From: Kiritimatiellia bacterium
Lineage (GTDB): Bacteria > Verrucomicrobiota > Kiritimatiellia > RFP12 > UBA1067
Length of the DNA: 15,035 bases
Direction: 5' to 3'
Assembly: GCA_904502135.1 (NCBI GenBank)
Contig: CAJGDE010000044.1
Coordinates: 1-15,035 of the forward strand
Below, one piece after another: positions 1 to 6,931 of this stretch. The position numbers were made by a program, and so were the translations under genes. The notes beneath the pieces are model-generated. The model was not told the DNA's origin, did not search any database, and saw only the letters and a program-made list of their open reading frames with translations. Within the stretch, counting starts at the first letter, position 1, and every line of letters starts with the position of its first letter.

Positions 1-14
1 AACACGTCAATCCG

Positions 15-126
15 AATGCAACCGGATTCAAATCAACGGATTTTTGGCACAGATTAAATGCAACAAGGCAAATTAAATGCACATCATTACACTAGGTTGC
101 ATTTAACCTGCCCATAGTTGCATTTA
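15..126. repeat. Array of five ATGCAAC boxes, partly inverted, upstream of cysK
   Basis: Five copies of a short word occur in 112 bp: AATGCAACC at 15-23, TTAAATGCAAC at 54-64, TTAAATGCAC at 73-82 (degenerate), GGTTGCATTTAACC at 95-108 (reverse orientation) and GTTGCATTTA at 117-126 (reverse). The second and third are 19 bp apart and the fourth and fifth about 21 bp, near two helical turns. Boxes 54-64 and 117-126 are exact reverse complements over 10 bp, and 73-81 with 98-106 over 9 bp, so the block is an interrupted inverted repeat with a 16-base centre. The last box lies about 30 bp upstream of the cysK -10 element. It could be a set of binding sites for a dimeric regulator, the remnant of a small inverted-repeat element, or a structured RNA. 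The repeats are seen directly; the role is unknown. Confidence 0.7.
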
Positions 127-151
127 CTTTGTCCGGCGACCGTCTGAAGAA

Positions 152-162
152 TATGGTATAAT
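152..162 (+). promoter_or_regulatory. Extended -10 promoter of cysK
   Basis: The sequence TATGGTATAAT holds a perfect -10 hexamer (157-162) preceded by the TG of an extended -10. No convincing -35 hexamer sits 16-18 bp upstream, as is usual for extended -10 promoters. The start of transcription would fall near 168-170, only 2-4 bases before the ATG at 172, so the cysK message would be essentially leaderless. The same 11-mer precedes the FtsB-like gene on the other strand. Confidence 0.65.
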
Positions 163-171
163 TTTTCCGCT

Positions 172-1107
172 ATGGAACATATCGCCAAAAATATTCTTGA
201 AAGAATCGGTGAAACAGCACTCGTCGAAATCTCTCAAAAACTCAATCGCGGGCATTCCCGCATACTCGCAAAAGTTGAAGCCCTCAATCCTGCTGGCAGC
301 TCAAAAGATCGTGTAGCGCTATCTATGATTGATGCAGCTGAGAAAGCCGGTGATCTCGCGCCGGGGGCTACGATCATTGAACCGACCAGCGGCAATACCG
401 GCGTGGGACTTGCGATGGTCGCGGCGGTAAAAGGTTATCACCTGATTCTCACTATGCCCGAAACGATGAGTGTGGAGCGACAAAAACTCGCCGGCGCATA
501 TGGCGCTGAAATCATTCTTACTCCAGGCGATAAAGGTATGGCTGGCGCCATCGCCAAAGCGCAGGAACTAAACAAATCCATTCCCGGCTCCGTGATACTG
601 CAGCAGTTTGAAAATCCCGCAAATCCGAGAAGCCACTATCTTACAACAGGCCCGGAAATCTGGTCGGACGCAGACGGCAAGGTCGACGCTTTTGTCGCTT
701 GCGTAGGCACAGGCGGCTCTTTGACCGGCATCGGAAAATACCTAAAAGAACGCAATCCCGACGTAAAAATCATTGCCGTAGAGCCTGACGACTCTCCAAT
801 ACTTTCCGGCGGCAAACCGGGAGCGCACAAAATCCAGGGCATAGGAGCAGGCTTCATCCCGAAAGTTCTTGATACGTCGCTTATTGATGAAGTAATTGCC
901 GTATCAGCGCACAATGCCGGAAAGTGCGCGCGTGAGGCCGCGGCAAACGAAGGTCTTCTTGTCGGCATATCTTCAGGCGCGGCTCTTTGGGCTGCACTTG
1001 AACTGTCAAAGCGCGATAATTTTTCAAACAAACAGATTGTCGTTCTTTTGCCCGATACCGGAGAGCGATATCTTTCTACCTGGCTGTTTGAAAAGGCGGC
1101 TATTTAA
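172..1107 (+). CDS. cysK: Cysteine synthase (O-acetylserine sulfhydrylase)
   Basis: This PLP enzyme makes L-cysteine from O-acetylserine and sulfide in the cytoplasm. The 311 residues match the usual length of the CysK family. The Schiff-base lysine is Lys45 in the SSKDR motif, the substrate-binding loop TSGNTG is at 72-77, the phosphate-binding glycine loop GTGGS is at 179-183, and an SSGAA motif lies near 265. The ATG at 172 is chosen because it gives the normal N-terminus. No Shine-Dalgarno sequence precedes it; the -10 element ends only 9 bases upstream, which fits a leaderless message. The stop is five bases from the stop of the convergent nuoF-like gene, with no terminator visible between them. 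The array of ATGCAAC boxes upstream may be regulatory. Cystathionine beta-synthase-like relatives are less likely, as no CBS domains follow. Confidence 0.95.
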   Translation: MEHIAKNILERIGETALVEISQKLNRGHSRILAKVEALNPAGSSKDRVALSMIDAAEKAGDLAPGATIIEPTSGNTGVGLAMVAAVKGYHLILTMPETMSVERQKLAGAYGAEIILTPGDKGMAGAIAKAQELNKSIPGSVILQQFENPANPRSHYLTTGPEIWSDADGKVDAFVACVGTGGSLTGIGKYLKERNPDVKIIAVEPDDSPILSGGKPGAHKIQGIGAGFIPKVLDTSLIDEVIAVSAHNAGKCAREAAANEGLLVGISSGAALWAALELSKRDNFSNKQIVVLLPDTGERYLSTWLFEKAAI

Positions 1108-1112
1108 ACGTC

Positions 1113-2858
1113 TCAACCTGCTCTCACCGCGCCGAACCTGCAGGCTTCAGCGCACGCTCCGCATTTGATACATTTAGCGACATCGATTACATGAGCTTTT
1201 TTCACATCTCCGGAAATCGCTTTCGCCGGACAAACCTTTGAGCAAAGCGTACAACCTTTGCATTTCGCGGCATCTATTTCATAACGCTTAAGAGCAGCGC
1301 ACTCACCGGCCGGGCAACGCTTTTCGGCAATGTGAGCGATATATTCCTCTTTGAAATACCGAAGCGTCGTAAGCACCGGATTTGGCGCAGTTTGACCAAG
1401 GCCGCAGAGTGCGCCGTCTTTTATCCCTTCGCAAAGCTCCTCCAAAAGTTCAACATCGCCTTCTTTTCCTTCACCAGAGGTTATTCTCGTAAGTATTTCA
1501 TACAGGCGTTTTGTGCCTATTCTGCAGTGTACGCATTTTCCGCAACTTTCCTTGGCTGTGAAATCAAGGAAAAATCTGGCCATATTCACCATGCACGTCG
1601 TCTCGTCCATCACAACCATTCCGCCGGAGCCCATTATCGCCCCTGTCGCAGACAAAGCCTTGTAATCGATCGGAGTATCAAGAAGCGAAAGCGGTATGCA
1701 GCCGCCCGAGGGCCCGCCCATCTGAACGGCCTTGAAATTTTTGCCGTCTCTCACCCCATCACCGATATCAAAGATCACATCTCTCAAGGTAAGCCCCATG
1801 GGGATTTCAACAAGCCCGCCGCGCTTTACCTTGCCCGTGAGAGCAAAGACCTTTGTGCCTTTTGAATTTTCCGTGCCCAGTTTAGCAAATTCAGCGCCGC
1901 CATTTTTGATGATCCAAGCGACATTTGCGAAAGTTTCAACATTGTTAATATTGGACGGCTTTTGCGTAAACCCTTTTTCCGCAGGGAACGGCGGCTTGAG
2001 TCTCGGCATTCCGCGGCTGCCCTCAAGAGATTCGATAAGAGCCGTCTCCTCGCCGCAGACAAAAGCGCCCGCACCCGCCTTTATGCGAAGATTGCACGAA
2101 AACGTCGTTCCTAAAATATTCTCGCCGAGAAGCCCCGCTTCATTCGCCTGAGCGATTGCGCGTTCAAGGCGCGTTATCGCGAGAGGATATTCGGCGCGGA
2201 CATAAACGAAAGCTCTACTCGCGCCGATAGCATAGGCGGCGATAAGCATACCCTCTATAAGCGTGTGGGGATCACCCTCTATGATGGCGCGATCCATAAA
2301 CGCGCCGGGGTCCCCCTCGTCGGCATTGCAGATCAGGTATTTCTCGTCTCCCCGGGCATTCCTGGCCGCGTTCCACTTGAACCATGTCGGAAAACCTGCG
2401 CCTCCGCGCCCGGCAAGGCCCGAAAGCTTTATCTCTTCTATCACATCCTCCGGCTTTATGCCAGAGGAAAGAATTTTTTCTATCGCCTCATATCCGCCGC
2501 GCGAACGATACGATTCTATCGATTCGGGATCTATCACGCCGCAGTTGCGAAGAGCGATGCGCGTCTGCTTCTCGAGAAAGGCGGCATCTTCCGGACGAAT
2601 CCACAGATCTTCAACTATTGAAAGATCGTCAGCGCCCAACGCTTGAGCAATACGGGGGGCGTCGTTTTGAGATACTTTTACAAGCCTCTTTATCAAAGAG
2701 CCTTCATCGTCAAGGATGTCGACTATCGGCTCAAGAAAACACATTCCGATGCAGCCTGTTACGCCGATGTTCGAGATGCCTGAAGATTCAAGAGCCTGGC
2801 GCACCTTTTTTGCGCCCGAGGCAATACCGCAGCTGCCCTCTCCGATAACGACTCTCAT
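1113..2858 (-). CDS. nuoF: NuoF/HndC-type NAD(P)H-binding flavin iron-sulfur subunit
   Basis: This subunit accepts or donates hydride through NAD(P)H and FMN and passes electrons along iron-sulfur clusters. It has 581 residues in the domain order of HndC/HydB of electron-bifurcating hydrogenases rather than short NuoF of complex I. Residues 1-70 form a thioredoxin-like ferredoxin domain with only three cysteines visible (Cys10, Cys36, Cys40). The FMN/NADH core carries GRGGAGFPT (150-158) and NADEGDPGAF (178-187). The [4Fe-4S] site is Cys439, Cys442, Cys445 and Cys485. A C-terminal two-cluster ferredoxin uses Cys533/536/539/543 and Cys563/566/569/573. The start ATG overlaps the nuoE-like stop as ATGA, and AGAGGAG lies eight bases upstream. 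No hydrogenase large subunit or NuoG-like gene is adjacent; the operon ends here against cysK. The physiological partner cannot be read from this window. Confidence 0.9.
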   Translation of the reverse strand: MRVVIGEGSCGIASGAKKVRQALESSGISNIGVTGCIGMCFLEPIVDILDDEGSLIKRLVKVSQNDAPRIAQALGADDLSIVEDLWIRPEDAAFLEKQTRIALRNCGVIDPESIESYRSRGGYEAIEKILSSGIKPEDVIEEIKLSGLAGRGGAGFPTWFKWNAARNARGDEKYLICNADEGDPGAFMDRAIIEGDPHTLIEGMLIAAYAIGASRAFVYVRAEYPLAITRLERAIAQANEAGLLGENILGTTFSCNLRIKAGAGAFVCGEETALIESLEGSRGMPRLKPPFPAEKGFTQKPSNINNVETFANVAWIIKNGGAEFAKLGTENSKGTKVFALTGKVKRGGLVEIPMGLTLRDVIFDIGDGVRDGKNFKAVQMGGPSGGCIPLSLLDTPIDYKALSATGAIMGSGGMVVMDETTCMVNMARFFLDFTAKESCGKCVHCRIGTKRLYEILTRITSGEGKEGDVELLEELCEGIKDGALCGLGQTAPNPVLTTLRYFKEEYIAHIAEKRCPAGECAALKRYEIDAAKCKGCTLCSKVCPAKAISGDVKKAHVIDVAKCIKCGACAEACRFGAVRAG

Positions 2859-3349
2859 TGTTTCAACTCCTCTGCAGATCTTATTGCCCGCACGATTTCT
2901 TTGGCCTTCTTTGGCGTCAAAGAGCCGTATGTGGTTTCACCGATCATCATAACAGGCGAAAGCGAACAACATCCAAGACAGGCCACCTCTTTTATCGAAA
3001 ACAGACCGTCTTCAGTTGTGCCGCCGTCAGATATCGCAAGTTCCTCAAAAAGAGCCTTCGCTATCAGATCGGCTCCGTTCACATGGCAGGCCGTACCTTT
3101 GCAGAGGAGAATAAGATTCTTCCCCGCCTTCTTCAAGCGGAATTGCGAATAAAATGTGGCCACCCCCATAACCTTCGCTGGAGATACACCAAGCTTCTGC
3201 GCTATCAGATAAATGACATCTGTCGGCAGATAACCGTAGATATCTTGAGCCTCCTGCAATACGCTGACAAGCGCATGGTTATCGTCTTTATACTTCGTGA
3301 AGACTTCGGTCATTAAAGTCAAATCGCTTTTCTTGCAATTCTCGCACAT
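2855..3349 (-). CDS. nuoE: NuoE/HndA-type [2Fe-2S] thioredoxin-like subunit
   Basis: This is the small [2Fe-2S] electron-transfer partner of the NuoF-like subunit encoded just downstream. The 164 residues are the normal family length: an N-terminal helical bundle (about 10-70) followed by a thioredoxin-like ferredoxin fold. The cluster ligands are Cys83 and Cys88 (C-x4-C) and Cys124 and Cys128 (C-x3-C). An extra Cys127 and an N-terminal CxxC (Cys2, Cys5) are not part of the usual ligand set. The gene starts 22 bases after the LysM gene stop, with AAGG about ten bases upstream of the ATG, and its TGA overlaps the ATG of the nuoF-like gene, so the two are translationally coupled. Together they form a diaphorase module of the hydrogenase, formate dehydrogenase or complex I type. 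Confidence 0.92.
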   Translation of the reverse strand: MCENCKKSDLTLMTEVFTKYKDDNHALVSVLQEAQDIYGYLPTDVIYLIAQKLGVSPAKVMGVATFYSQFRLKKAGKNLILLCKGTACHVNGADLIAKALFEELAISDGGTTEDGLFSIKEVACLGCCSLSPVMMIGETTYGSLTPKKAKEIVRAIRSAEELKQ

Positions 3350-3371
3350 AACGGCAAACCTTCAATTGAAA

Positions 3372-4250
3372 TCACATTTCAGAAATTATCACGCTGGAGC
3401 CTGCTGGCAGAAGAGTTTCAAGCTCTTCTCTATCCGTATTTTTAAACTCAACGCCTATTTCATTCCAGAATCTACGCCTGTTTTCGCCCAACTCATACGC
3501 CCCGTCAGATCCCTTTACTTCAGACGAAAGATCGTACCTGTTGAAAAATTTTCCATTAAGCGAAAGATCCGCCATCATAAGACGCTTTCTGATGACCAGA
3601 TTGAATCTTGGGTGGTTCATAACATGGAGCTTCATGCCGATTTTCAATTTATCGACGGAAAATGAGTTAAGTTTTTTCAGCGACGCGAGAGTTGAACCGT
3701 GCTCTCTGGCGATACGCGTGGCGGAATCGCCGCGCTTTACCGTCACATTCTTAACCCACTGGGCACTTTTAATTGAAAAAAGCCGTCTCATGTTCAATTT
3801 ACCGAGCCGGCGGGCCAAAGCATCGTCAAGATCGGCCGCAGGCGAGCCCGGTAGCGCACGGATGGTCTCTATCGTAGTAACCGCCATTTCAATATCTCTC
3901 ATGCGCTCAGCCTCCTCCAAGCGCATAAGAAGATTTCTCACTTTCACCGGCCGCTTTGATATGGAAGAATCATTTTGCGGCACGGCATCGATGATCGGCA
4001 GATTTGCGACGGCCGAGGTTTTCTCCGCCGTCGGCGCGCTATCCACCTGAGAGGAAGAGCTCTCTATGGCGGAAAGCGTGCCCAAAGAATCGTCTTTGCG
4101 CACTTTGTTGCGCGAGACTATCGACCAGACCAGCGACGATAGCGCGGCAATGACGACGAGCGCGACAATCCACTTGAGAAAAGAGGGCGTCTCTTTTCTC
4201 AAGCTTCGAGGATTGTATTCGATACCGAATTTGCCGCGCTCAAGCGCCAT
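3372..4250 (-). CDS. Membrane-anchored LysM-domain protein
   Basis: The 292-residue product has a short basic cytoplasmic N-terminus, one transmembrane segment at about 27-46, a Ser/Pro/Ala-rich linker (50-100), a helical stretch (100-160) and one LysM-type module at about 167-211. LysM modules bind N-acetylglucosamine polymers such as peptidoglycan, so a cell-envelope location is likely. The sequence after the LysM resembles the segment that precedes an L,D-transpeptidase domain, but no catalytic HxxG...SHGC motif is present, so it is not an L,D-transpeptidase as it stands. The start lies four bases after the yajC stop and the stop 22 bases before the nuoE-like start, within the tgt operon. 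A perfect 13-bp hairpin lies in codons 16-26. The LysM call is good; the specific function is unknown. Confidence 0.75.
   Translation of the reverse strand: MALERGKFGIEYNPRSLRKETPSFLKWIVALVVIAALSSLVWSIVSRNKVRKDDSLGTLSAIESSSSQVDSAPTAEKTSAVANLPIIDAVPQNDSSISKRPVKVRNLLMRLEEAERMRDIEMAVTTIETIRALPGSPAADLDDALARRLGKLNMRRLFSIKSAQWVKNVTVKRGDSATRIAREHGSTLASLKKLNSFSVDKLKIGMKLHVMNHPRFNLVIRKRLMMADLSLNGKFFNRYDLSSEVKGSDGAYELGENRRRFWNEIGVEFKNTDREELETLLPAGSSVIISEM
4173..4203 (-). repeat. Perfect 13-bp inverted repeat inside the LysM gene
   Basis: CTTGAGAAAAGAG (4173-4185) and its exact reverse complement (4191-4203) flank a five-base loop. In the mRNA this makes an unbroken 13-bp stem covering codons 16-26, just before the transmembrane segment. 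No T-run follows on either strand, so it is not an intrinsic terminator. Confidence 0.75.
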
Positions 4251-4254
4251 AAGA

Positions 4255-4602
4255 TTACTTCGCCTTGCCCTCTTCGCCGTCTACAACGCACTGGACGCTG
4301 GCACGCGAAATTTCAATTACGGTTCCGGGAGCGATTTCAACCTTGAAAGTTTTTTCGCACGCCTCCTGAATCGTTCCCATAAGACCGCCCGCAAAAACGA
4401 TCTTCGCCCCAGCGCGCAGCTCTTCAATCATTTTGCGGCGCTCTTTTTCCTTGCGCTGCTGCGGACGGATCATCATAAAATAGAAGATTGCCAAAATGAG
4501 CAGCATCGGCACAAGCATTCCAAAAGCTCCCTGCTGCTGAGGGGCGGGGGCAGAAGATGATTCCTTTGCAGGTACTGCTACGGTAGAGGTCGTTTCCTTC
4601 AT
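4255..4602 (-). CDS. yajC: Preprotein translocase accessory subunit YajC
   Basis: YajC is a single-pass inner-membrane protein that associates with SecDF and the SecYEG translocon. The product has 115 residues with one transmembrane segment at about 26-45, followed directly by the family signature MIRPQQRKEKER and a small C-terminal beta domain containing GAKIVFAGGLMGTI. The N-terminal 25 residues are rich in Ser, Pro, Ala and Gln, longer than in E. coli YajC but common in other phyla. I chose the ATG at 4602, which overlaps the tgt stop as ATGA; the upstream in-frame TTG at 4635 would add eleven charged residues unlike the family. The tgt-yajC order is widely conserved. secD and secF are not in the window; the LysM gene follows instead. 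Confidence 0.93.
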   Translation of the reverse strand: MKETTSTVAVPAKESSSAPAPQQQGAFGMLVPMLLILAIFYFMMIRPQQRKEKERRKMIEELRAGAKIVFAGGLMGTIQEACEKTFKVEIAPGTVIEISRASVQCVVDGEEGKAK

Positions 4603-5720
4603 TGTTTTGTATCTTTCTTTATTTGTTCTTTCCAATCGAAGAATGTACCCTCGGCAATGGCCGAGCGCATATCCTCCATAAATCTGTTAAGCGCATGGAC
4701 GTTGTGGATGGTCAACAGCCTAAGGCCGAGAATCTCGTTGCACGCCAGCAGGTGACGGATATACGAGCGGCTGAAATTCCGGCAGCAGTAACATTCACAG
4801 CCTTCTTCCACAGGACCTTGATCGAATATCCATTTGGCTGCCTTAATCGCGACATTGCCCTTTCTTGTGATAGCCGTGCCATGACGGGCGATGCGCGTTG
4901 GAATGACGCAATCGAACATGTCAATGCCGCGCGCTACGCATTCAGCCATCTGATGCATCACGCCAAGGCCCATGACATAGCGCGGCTTGTCCTCGGGGAG
5001 AAACGGCACCGATGCGTCAACGGCCTGATACATAAACTCCTCAGGCTCGCCGACAGAAACTCCGCCGACTGCATAGCCGTCAAAGCCGATGTTGACAAGC
5101 TCTTTCGCGCACATCGCGCGCAAATCGTCATAAACGCCGCCCTGCACGATGCCAAAAACCTGCTGACCTGGGGCATGCGGCTCATCCTTTGAGCGCTTCG
5201 CCCACTTCAGAGTCTGGAGCACTGATTTTTCCGCCCGCGCCCTGTCACACGGATACGGCAGACACTCGTCAAAAACCATCGCGATATCCGAGCCGAGAAT
5301 GCGCTGCATCTCCATGGATTCTTTCGGACCTAAGAAAAACTCATGACCATCAATGTGAGAATTGAACCGACAACCGTCTTCAGTCAGTTTTCTCATCTTC
5401 GCGAGCGAAAAAACCTGAAACCCGCCAGAGTCCGTCAGGATTGGCCCGTCCCAACGCATAAACTTATGAAGACCTCCGGCAGAAGCGATCACATCCTTTC
5501 CGGGGCGCAACATCAAATGATATGTATTGCCCAGAACAACCTGCGCGTTCGTCTCTTTTAGGTCGCGAGGCTCAAGCGCCTTGACGGTGGCCAAAGTCCC
5601 GACATCCATGAACACAGGCGTTTTGACAACACCGTGCGGAGTCGTCAAAAGCCCTAAACGCGCGTTAGTGCGATCATCTTTTTTTATAACGGTAAAACTC
5701 ATCGGGACATATTGTATCAA
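4599..5720 (-). CDS. tgt: Queuine tRNA-ribosyltransferase
   Basis: Tgt exchanges guanine-34 for the queuine precursor preQ1 in tRNAs with GUN anticodons. The product is 373 residues from a TTG at 5720, or 367 from an ATG at 5702. Seen motifs are the TIM-barrel start (RLGLLTTPHG), ILTDSGGFQVFSL with the conserved active-site Asp, GIDMFDCVIPTR with the nucleophilic Asp, and the zinc site C-E-C-Y-C-C with the distal His in LLTIHN. The stretch before the nucleophile reads MGLGVMHQMAECVARG, where most bacterial Tgt proteins have GVG-x-P-x-DL. TTG at 5720 has AAGGGG at good spacing, while ATG at 5702 has no Shine-Dalgarno, so TTG is given; the alternative is open. It heads the operon to nuoF and overlaps yajC by four bases. 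Confidence 0.95.
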   Translation of the reverse strand: MIQYVPMSFTVIKKDDRTNARLGLLTTPHGVVKTPVFMDVGTLATVKALEPRDLKETNAQVVLGNTYHLMLRPGKDVIASAGGLHKFMRWDGPILTDSGGFQVFSLAKMRKLTEDGCRFNSHIDGHEFFLGPKESMEMQRILGSDIAMVFDECLPYPCDRARAEKSVLQTLKWAKRSKDEPHAPGQQVFGIVQGGVYDDLRAMCAKELVNIGFDGYAVGGVSVGEPEEFMYQAVDASVPFLPEDKPRYVMGLGVMHQMAECVARGIDMFDCVIPTRIARHGTAITRKGNVAIKAAKWIFDQGPVEEGCECYCCRNFSRSYIRHLLACNEILGLRLLTIHNVHALNRFMEDMRSAIAEGTFFDWKEQIKKDTKQ

Positions 5721-5728
5721 AAATCCCC

Positions 5729-5757
5729 TTGCTTATTTTTGAAAAATCGTGTATCAT
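5729..5757 (+). promoter_or_regulatory. Candidate promoter of the coiled-coil gene
   Basis: TTGCTT (5729-5734) and TATCAT (5752-5757) are separated by exactly 17 bp, a good match to a housekeeping promoter. Transcription would begin near 5764, about 30 bases before the ATG at 5795. It sits in the spacer shared with the divergent tgt operon; I could not pick a clear tgt promoter on the other strand. Confidence 0.5.
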
Positions 5758-5794
5758 TATCAACAAAATCAAGTCTCATAAGGCACATATTATA

Positions 5795-6931
5795 ATGAAT
5801 AAAGCACTGCACGCTCTCGTATACGTGTTTCTCCTGCTCGCAGGAGTAGCATTGTTTTTTGAAATTCAGCTCAACGCTAAGCGCTCTCTTCTCACAGATC
5901 GCAACCGTTTACAAGAAGACTACATCGTCAGAATCGCCAAGACGATTGAAAAATCCGATCCGACAAAAGACGAAGCTCCTCTTGAAATCAAAAAAGATTC
6001 CGATTCCGTAGAAGCAAAGCTTGTTGATGCTCCAAACTTCGAAAATCTCCTTGAAGAATACCCTGCAGAGCTTGAAAAGACAAATCTCGAAACTTACAAT
6101 TGGGATAACATCAACGATCGCACGGGTCTTAGAAATGTATATGTTCTTGACGCAGAAGGAAAGCCCGTCATTGACGGAACGGGCTTTTTGAGCAGAGGCA
6201 GTGATGAAGACAAGCTCCTTTCAAGCCTCTTCGAGAGCTGCAAGCTTCAGCAGTCGCGCCTTAATTCAACGCGTTCGGCTCTTACCGATATGCGCGGAAA
6301 GCTCGAAGCCATCGTGAACGAACTCAACAAGCTCAAACCCGAAGCGCGTCAGGATAAAGTGACGATCGTCGAGCGCGACGAAAAAATCGCCAAGCTTGAA
6401 GAAGAGAAGAAAGAGCTTGAAAACCAGATCGTGAAACTCAAAGCGCAGATTGACGAACTCAACTCCGAAATCACATCTCTCAAGGATGAAGTCGCAACGG
6501 CCAAGGATGAGGCCGAGGCAGCCAAAGAAGAAGTCGCCAAGCGCGACAAACTCATTGAGCAGCTCAAGAAGCTTCTTCAGGACGCCATTCAGACCGCCGG
6601 AAACAAGAGCCAGGGCGCCGGAACCGCCGTCAGCTCCATTCCTGCTGGCGACAAGGGCAAGATCATTCGCGTAGACAACGAAAATATGTTTGCGGTCATC
6701 GAATTTACCGATGAAGCGATCAAGCAGCTCAAGGGCAATGAACCTTCACGTCCGTTGCCGATTCTTGAACTCAGCGTCAAGCGTCCCGGTTTCTCGGGCG
6801 AGGCCGGTGAATTTGTCGGCCGCATTAAGATCCGTCAGGAAGTCGCCGGTAAAAATTACGTAATCTGCGACATCCTCGGTGCGTGGGAACAAGACAAAAT
6901 GAAGATTGGCGATGTCGTCTTCGCTGACTAA
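5795..6931 (+). CDS. Membrane-anchored coiled-coil protein with C-terminal beta domain
   Basis: I do not recognise a named family. The 378-residue product has an N-terminal hydrophobic segment (about 6-24), a middle region that is rich in Glu and Lys (30-135), a long heptad-patterned coiled coil (about 137-265), a Gly/Ser linker (270-285) and a C-terminal beta-rich domain opening with GDKGKIIRVDNENMFAVIEF and closing with a GDVVFAD-like strand. The bulk is probably outside the inner membrane and could act as an envelope scaffold or spacer. The ATG at 5795 is chosen because the earlier in-frame TTG at 5729 lies inside the promoter and would put a basic tail before the membrane segment; only a weak AAGG precedes 5795. 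A terminator-like hairpin lies at 6160-6189 within the gene. The last 20 bases overlap a small lipoprotein frame. Confidence 0.8.
   Translation: MNKALHALVYVFLLLAGVALFFEIQLNAKRSLLTDRNRLQEDYIVRIAKTIEKSDPTKDEAPLEIKKDSDSVEAKLVDAPNFENLLEEYPAELEKTNLETYNWDNINDRTGLRNVYVLDAEGKPVIDGTGFLSRGSDEDKLLSSLFESCKLQQSRLNSTRSALTDMRGKLEAIVNELNKLKPEARQDKVTIVERDEKIAKLEEEKKELENQIVKLKAQIDELNSEITSLKDEVATAKDEAEAAKEEVAKRDKLIEQLKKLLQDAIQTAGNKSQGAGTAVSSIPAGDKGKIIRVDNENMFAVIEFTDEAIKQLKGNEPSRPLPILELSVKRPGFSGEAGEFVGRIKIRQEVAGKNYVICDILGAWEQDKMKIGDVVFAD
6160..6189 (+). terminator. Terminator-like hairpin inside the coiled-coil gene
   Basis: AAAGCCCGT (6160-6168) pairs with ACGGGCTTT (6179-6187) around a ten-base loop, and a run of five T (6185-6189) closes the right arm. 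The shape fits an intrinsic terminator read in the sense direction, yet it lies within codons 122-132 of an intact reading frame. Active translation would be expected to suppress it. It may be a polar or premature-termination site, or chance. Confidence 0.35.

Noticed and set aside
15..126. CRISPR array
   Set aside because: The boxes are only 9-14 bases, occur in both orientations, and have spacers of unequal length; no cas gene is present.
636..1031. 131-codon minus-strand frame within cysK, and similar antisense frames elsewhere (for example 1332-1865, 2384-2848, 3541-4050)
   Set aside because: All lie fully inside strongly supported genes on the opposite strand and show no domain, start signal or signal peptide.
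5729..5794. Upstream TTG extension of the coiled-coil protein (22 extra residues)
   Set aside because: The TTG lies in the likely -35 hexamer, and the extension would place basic residues before the membrane segment. ATG 5795 is a better start.
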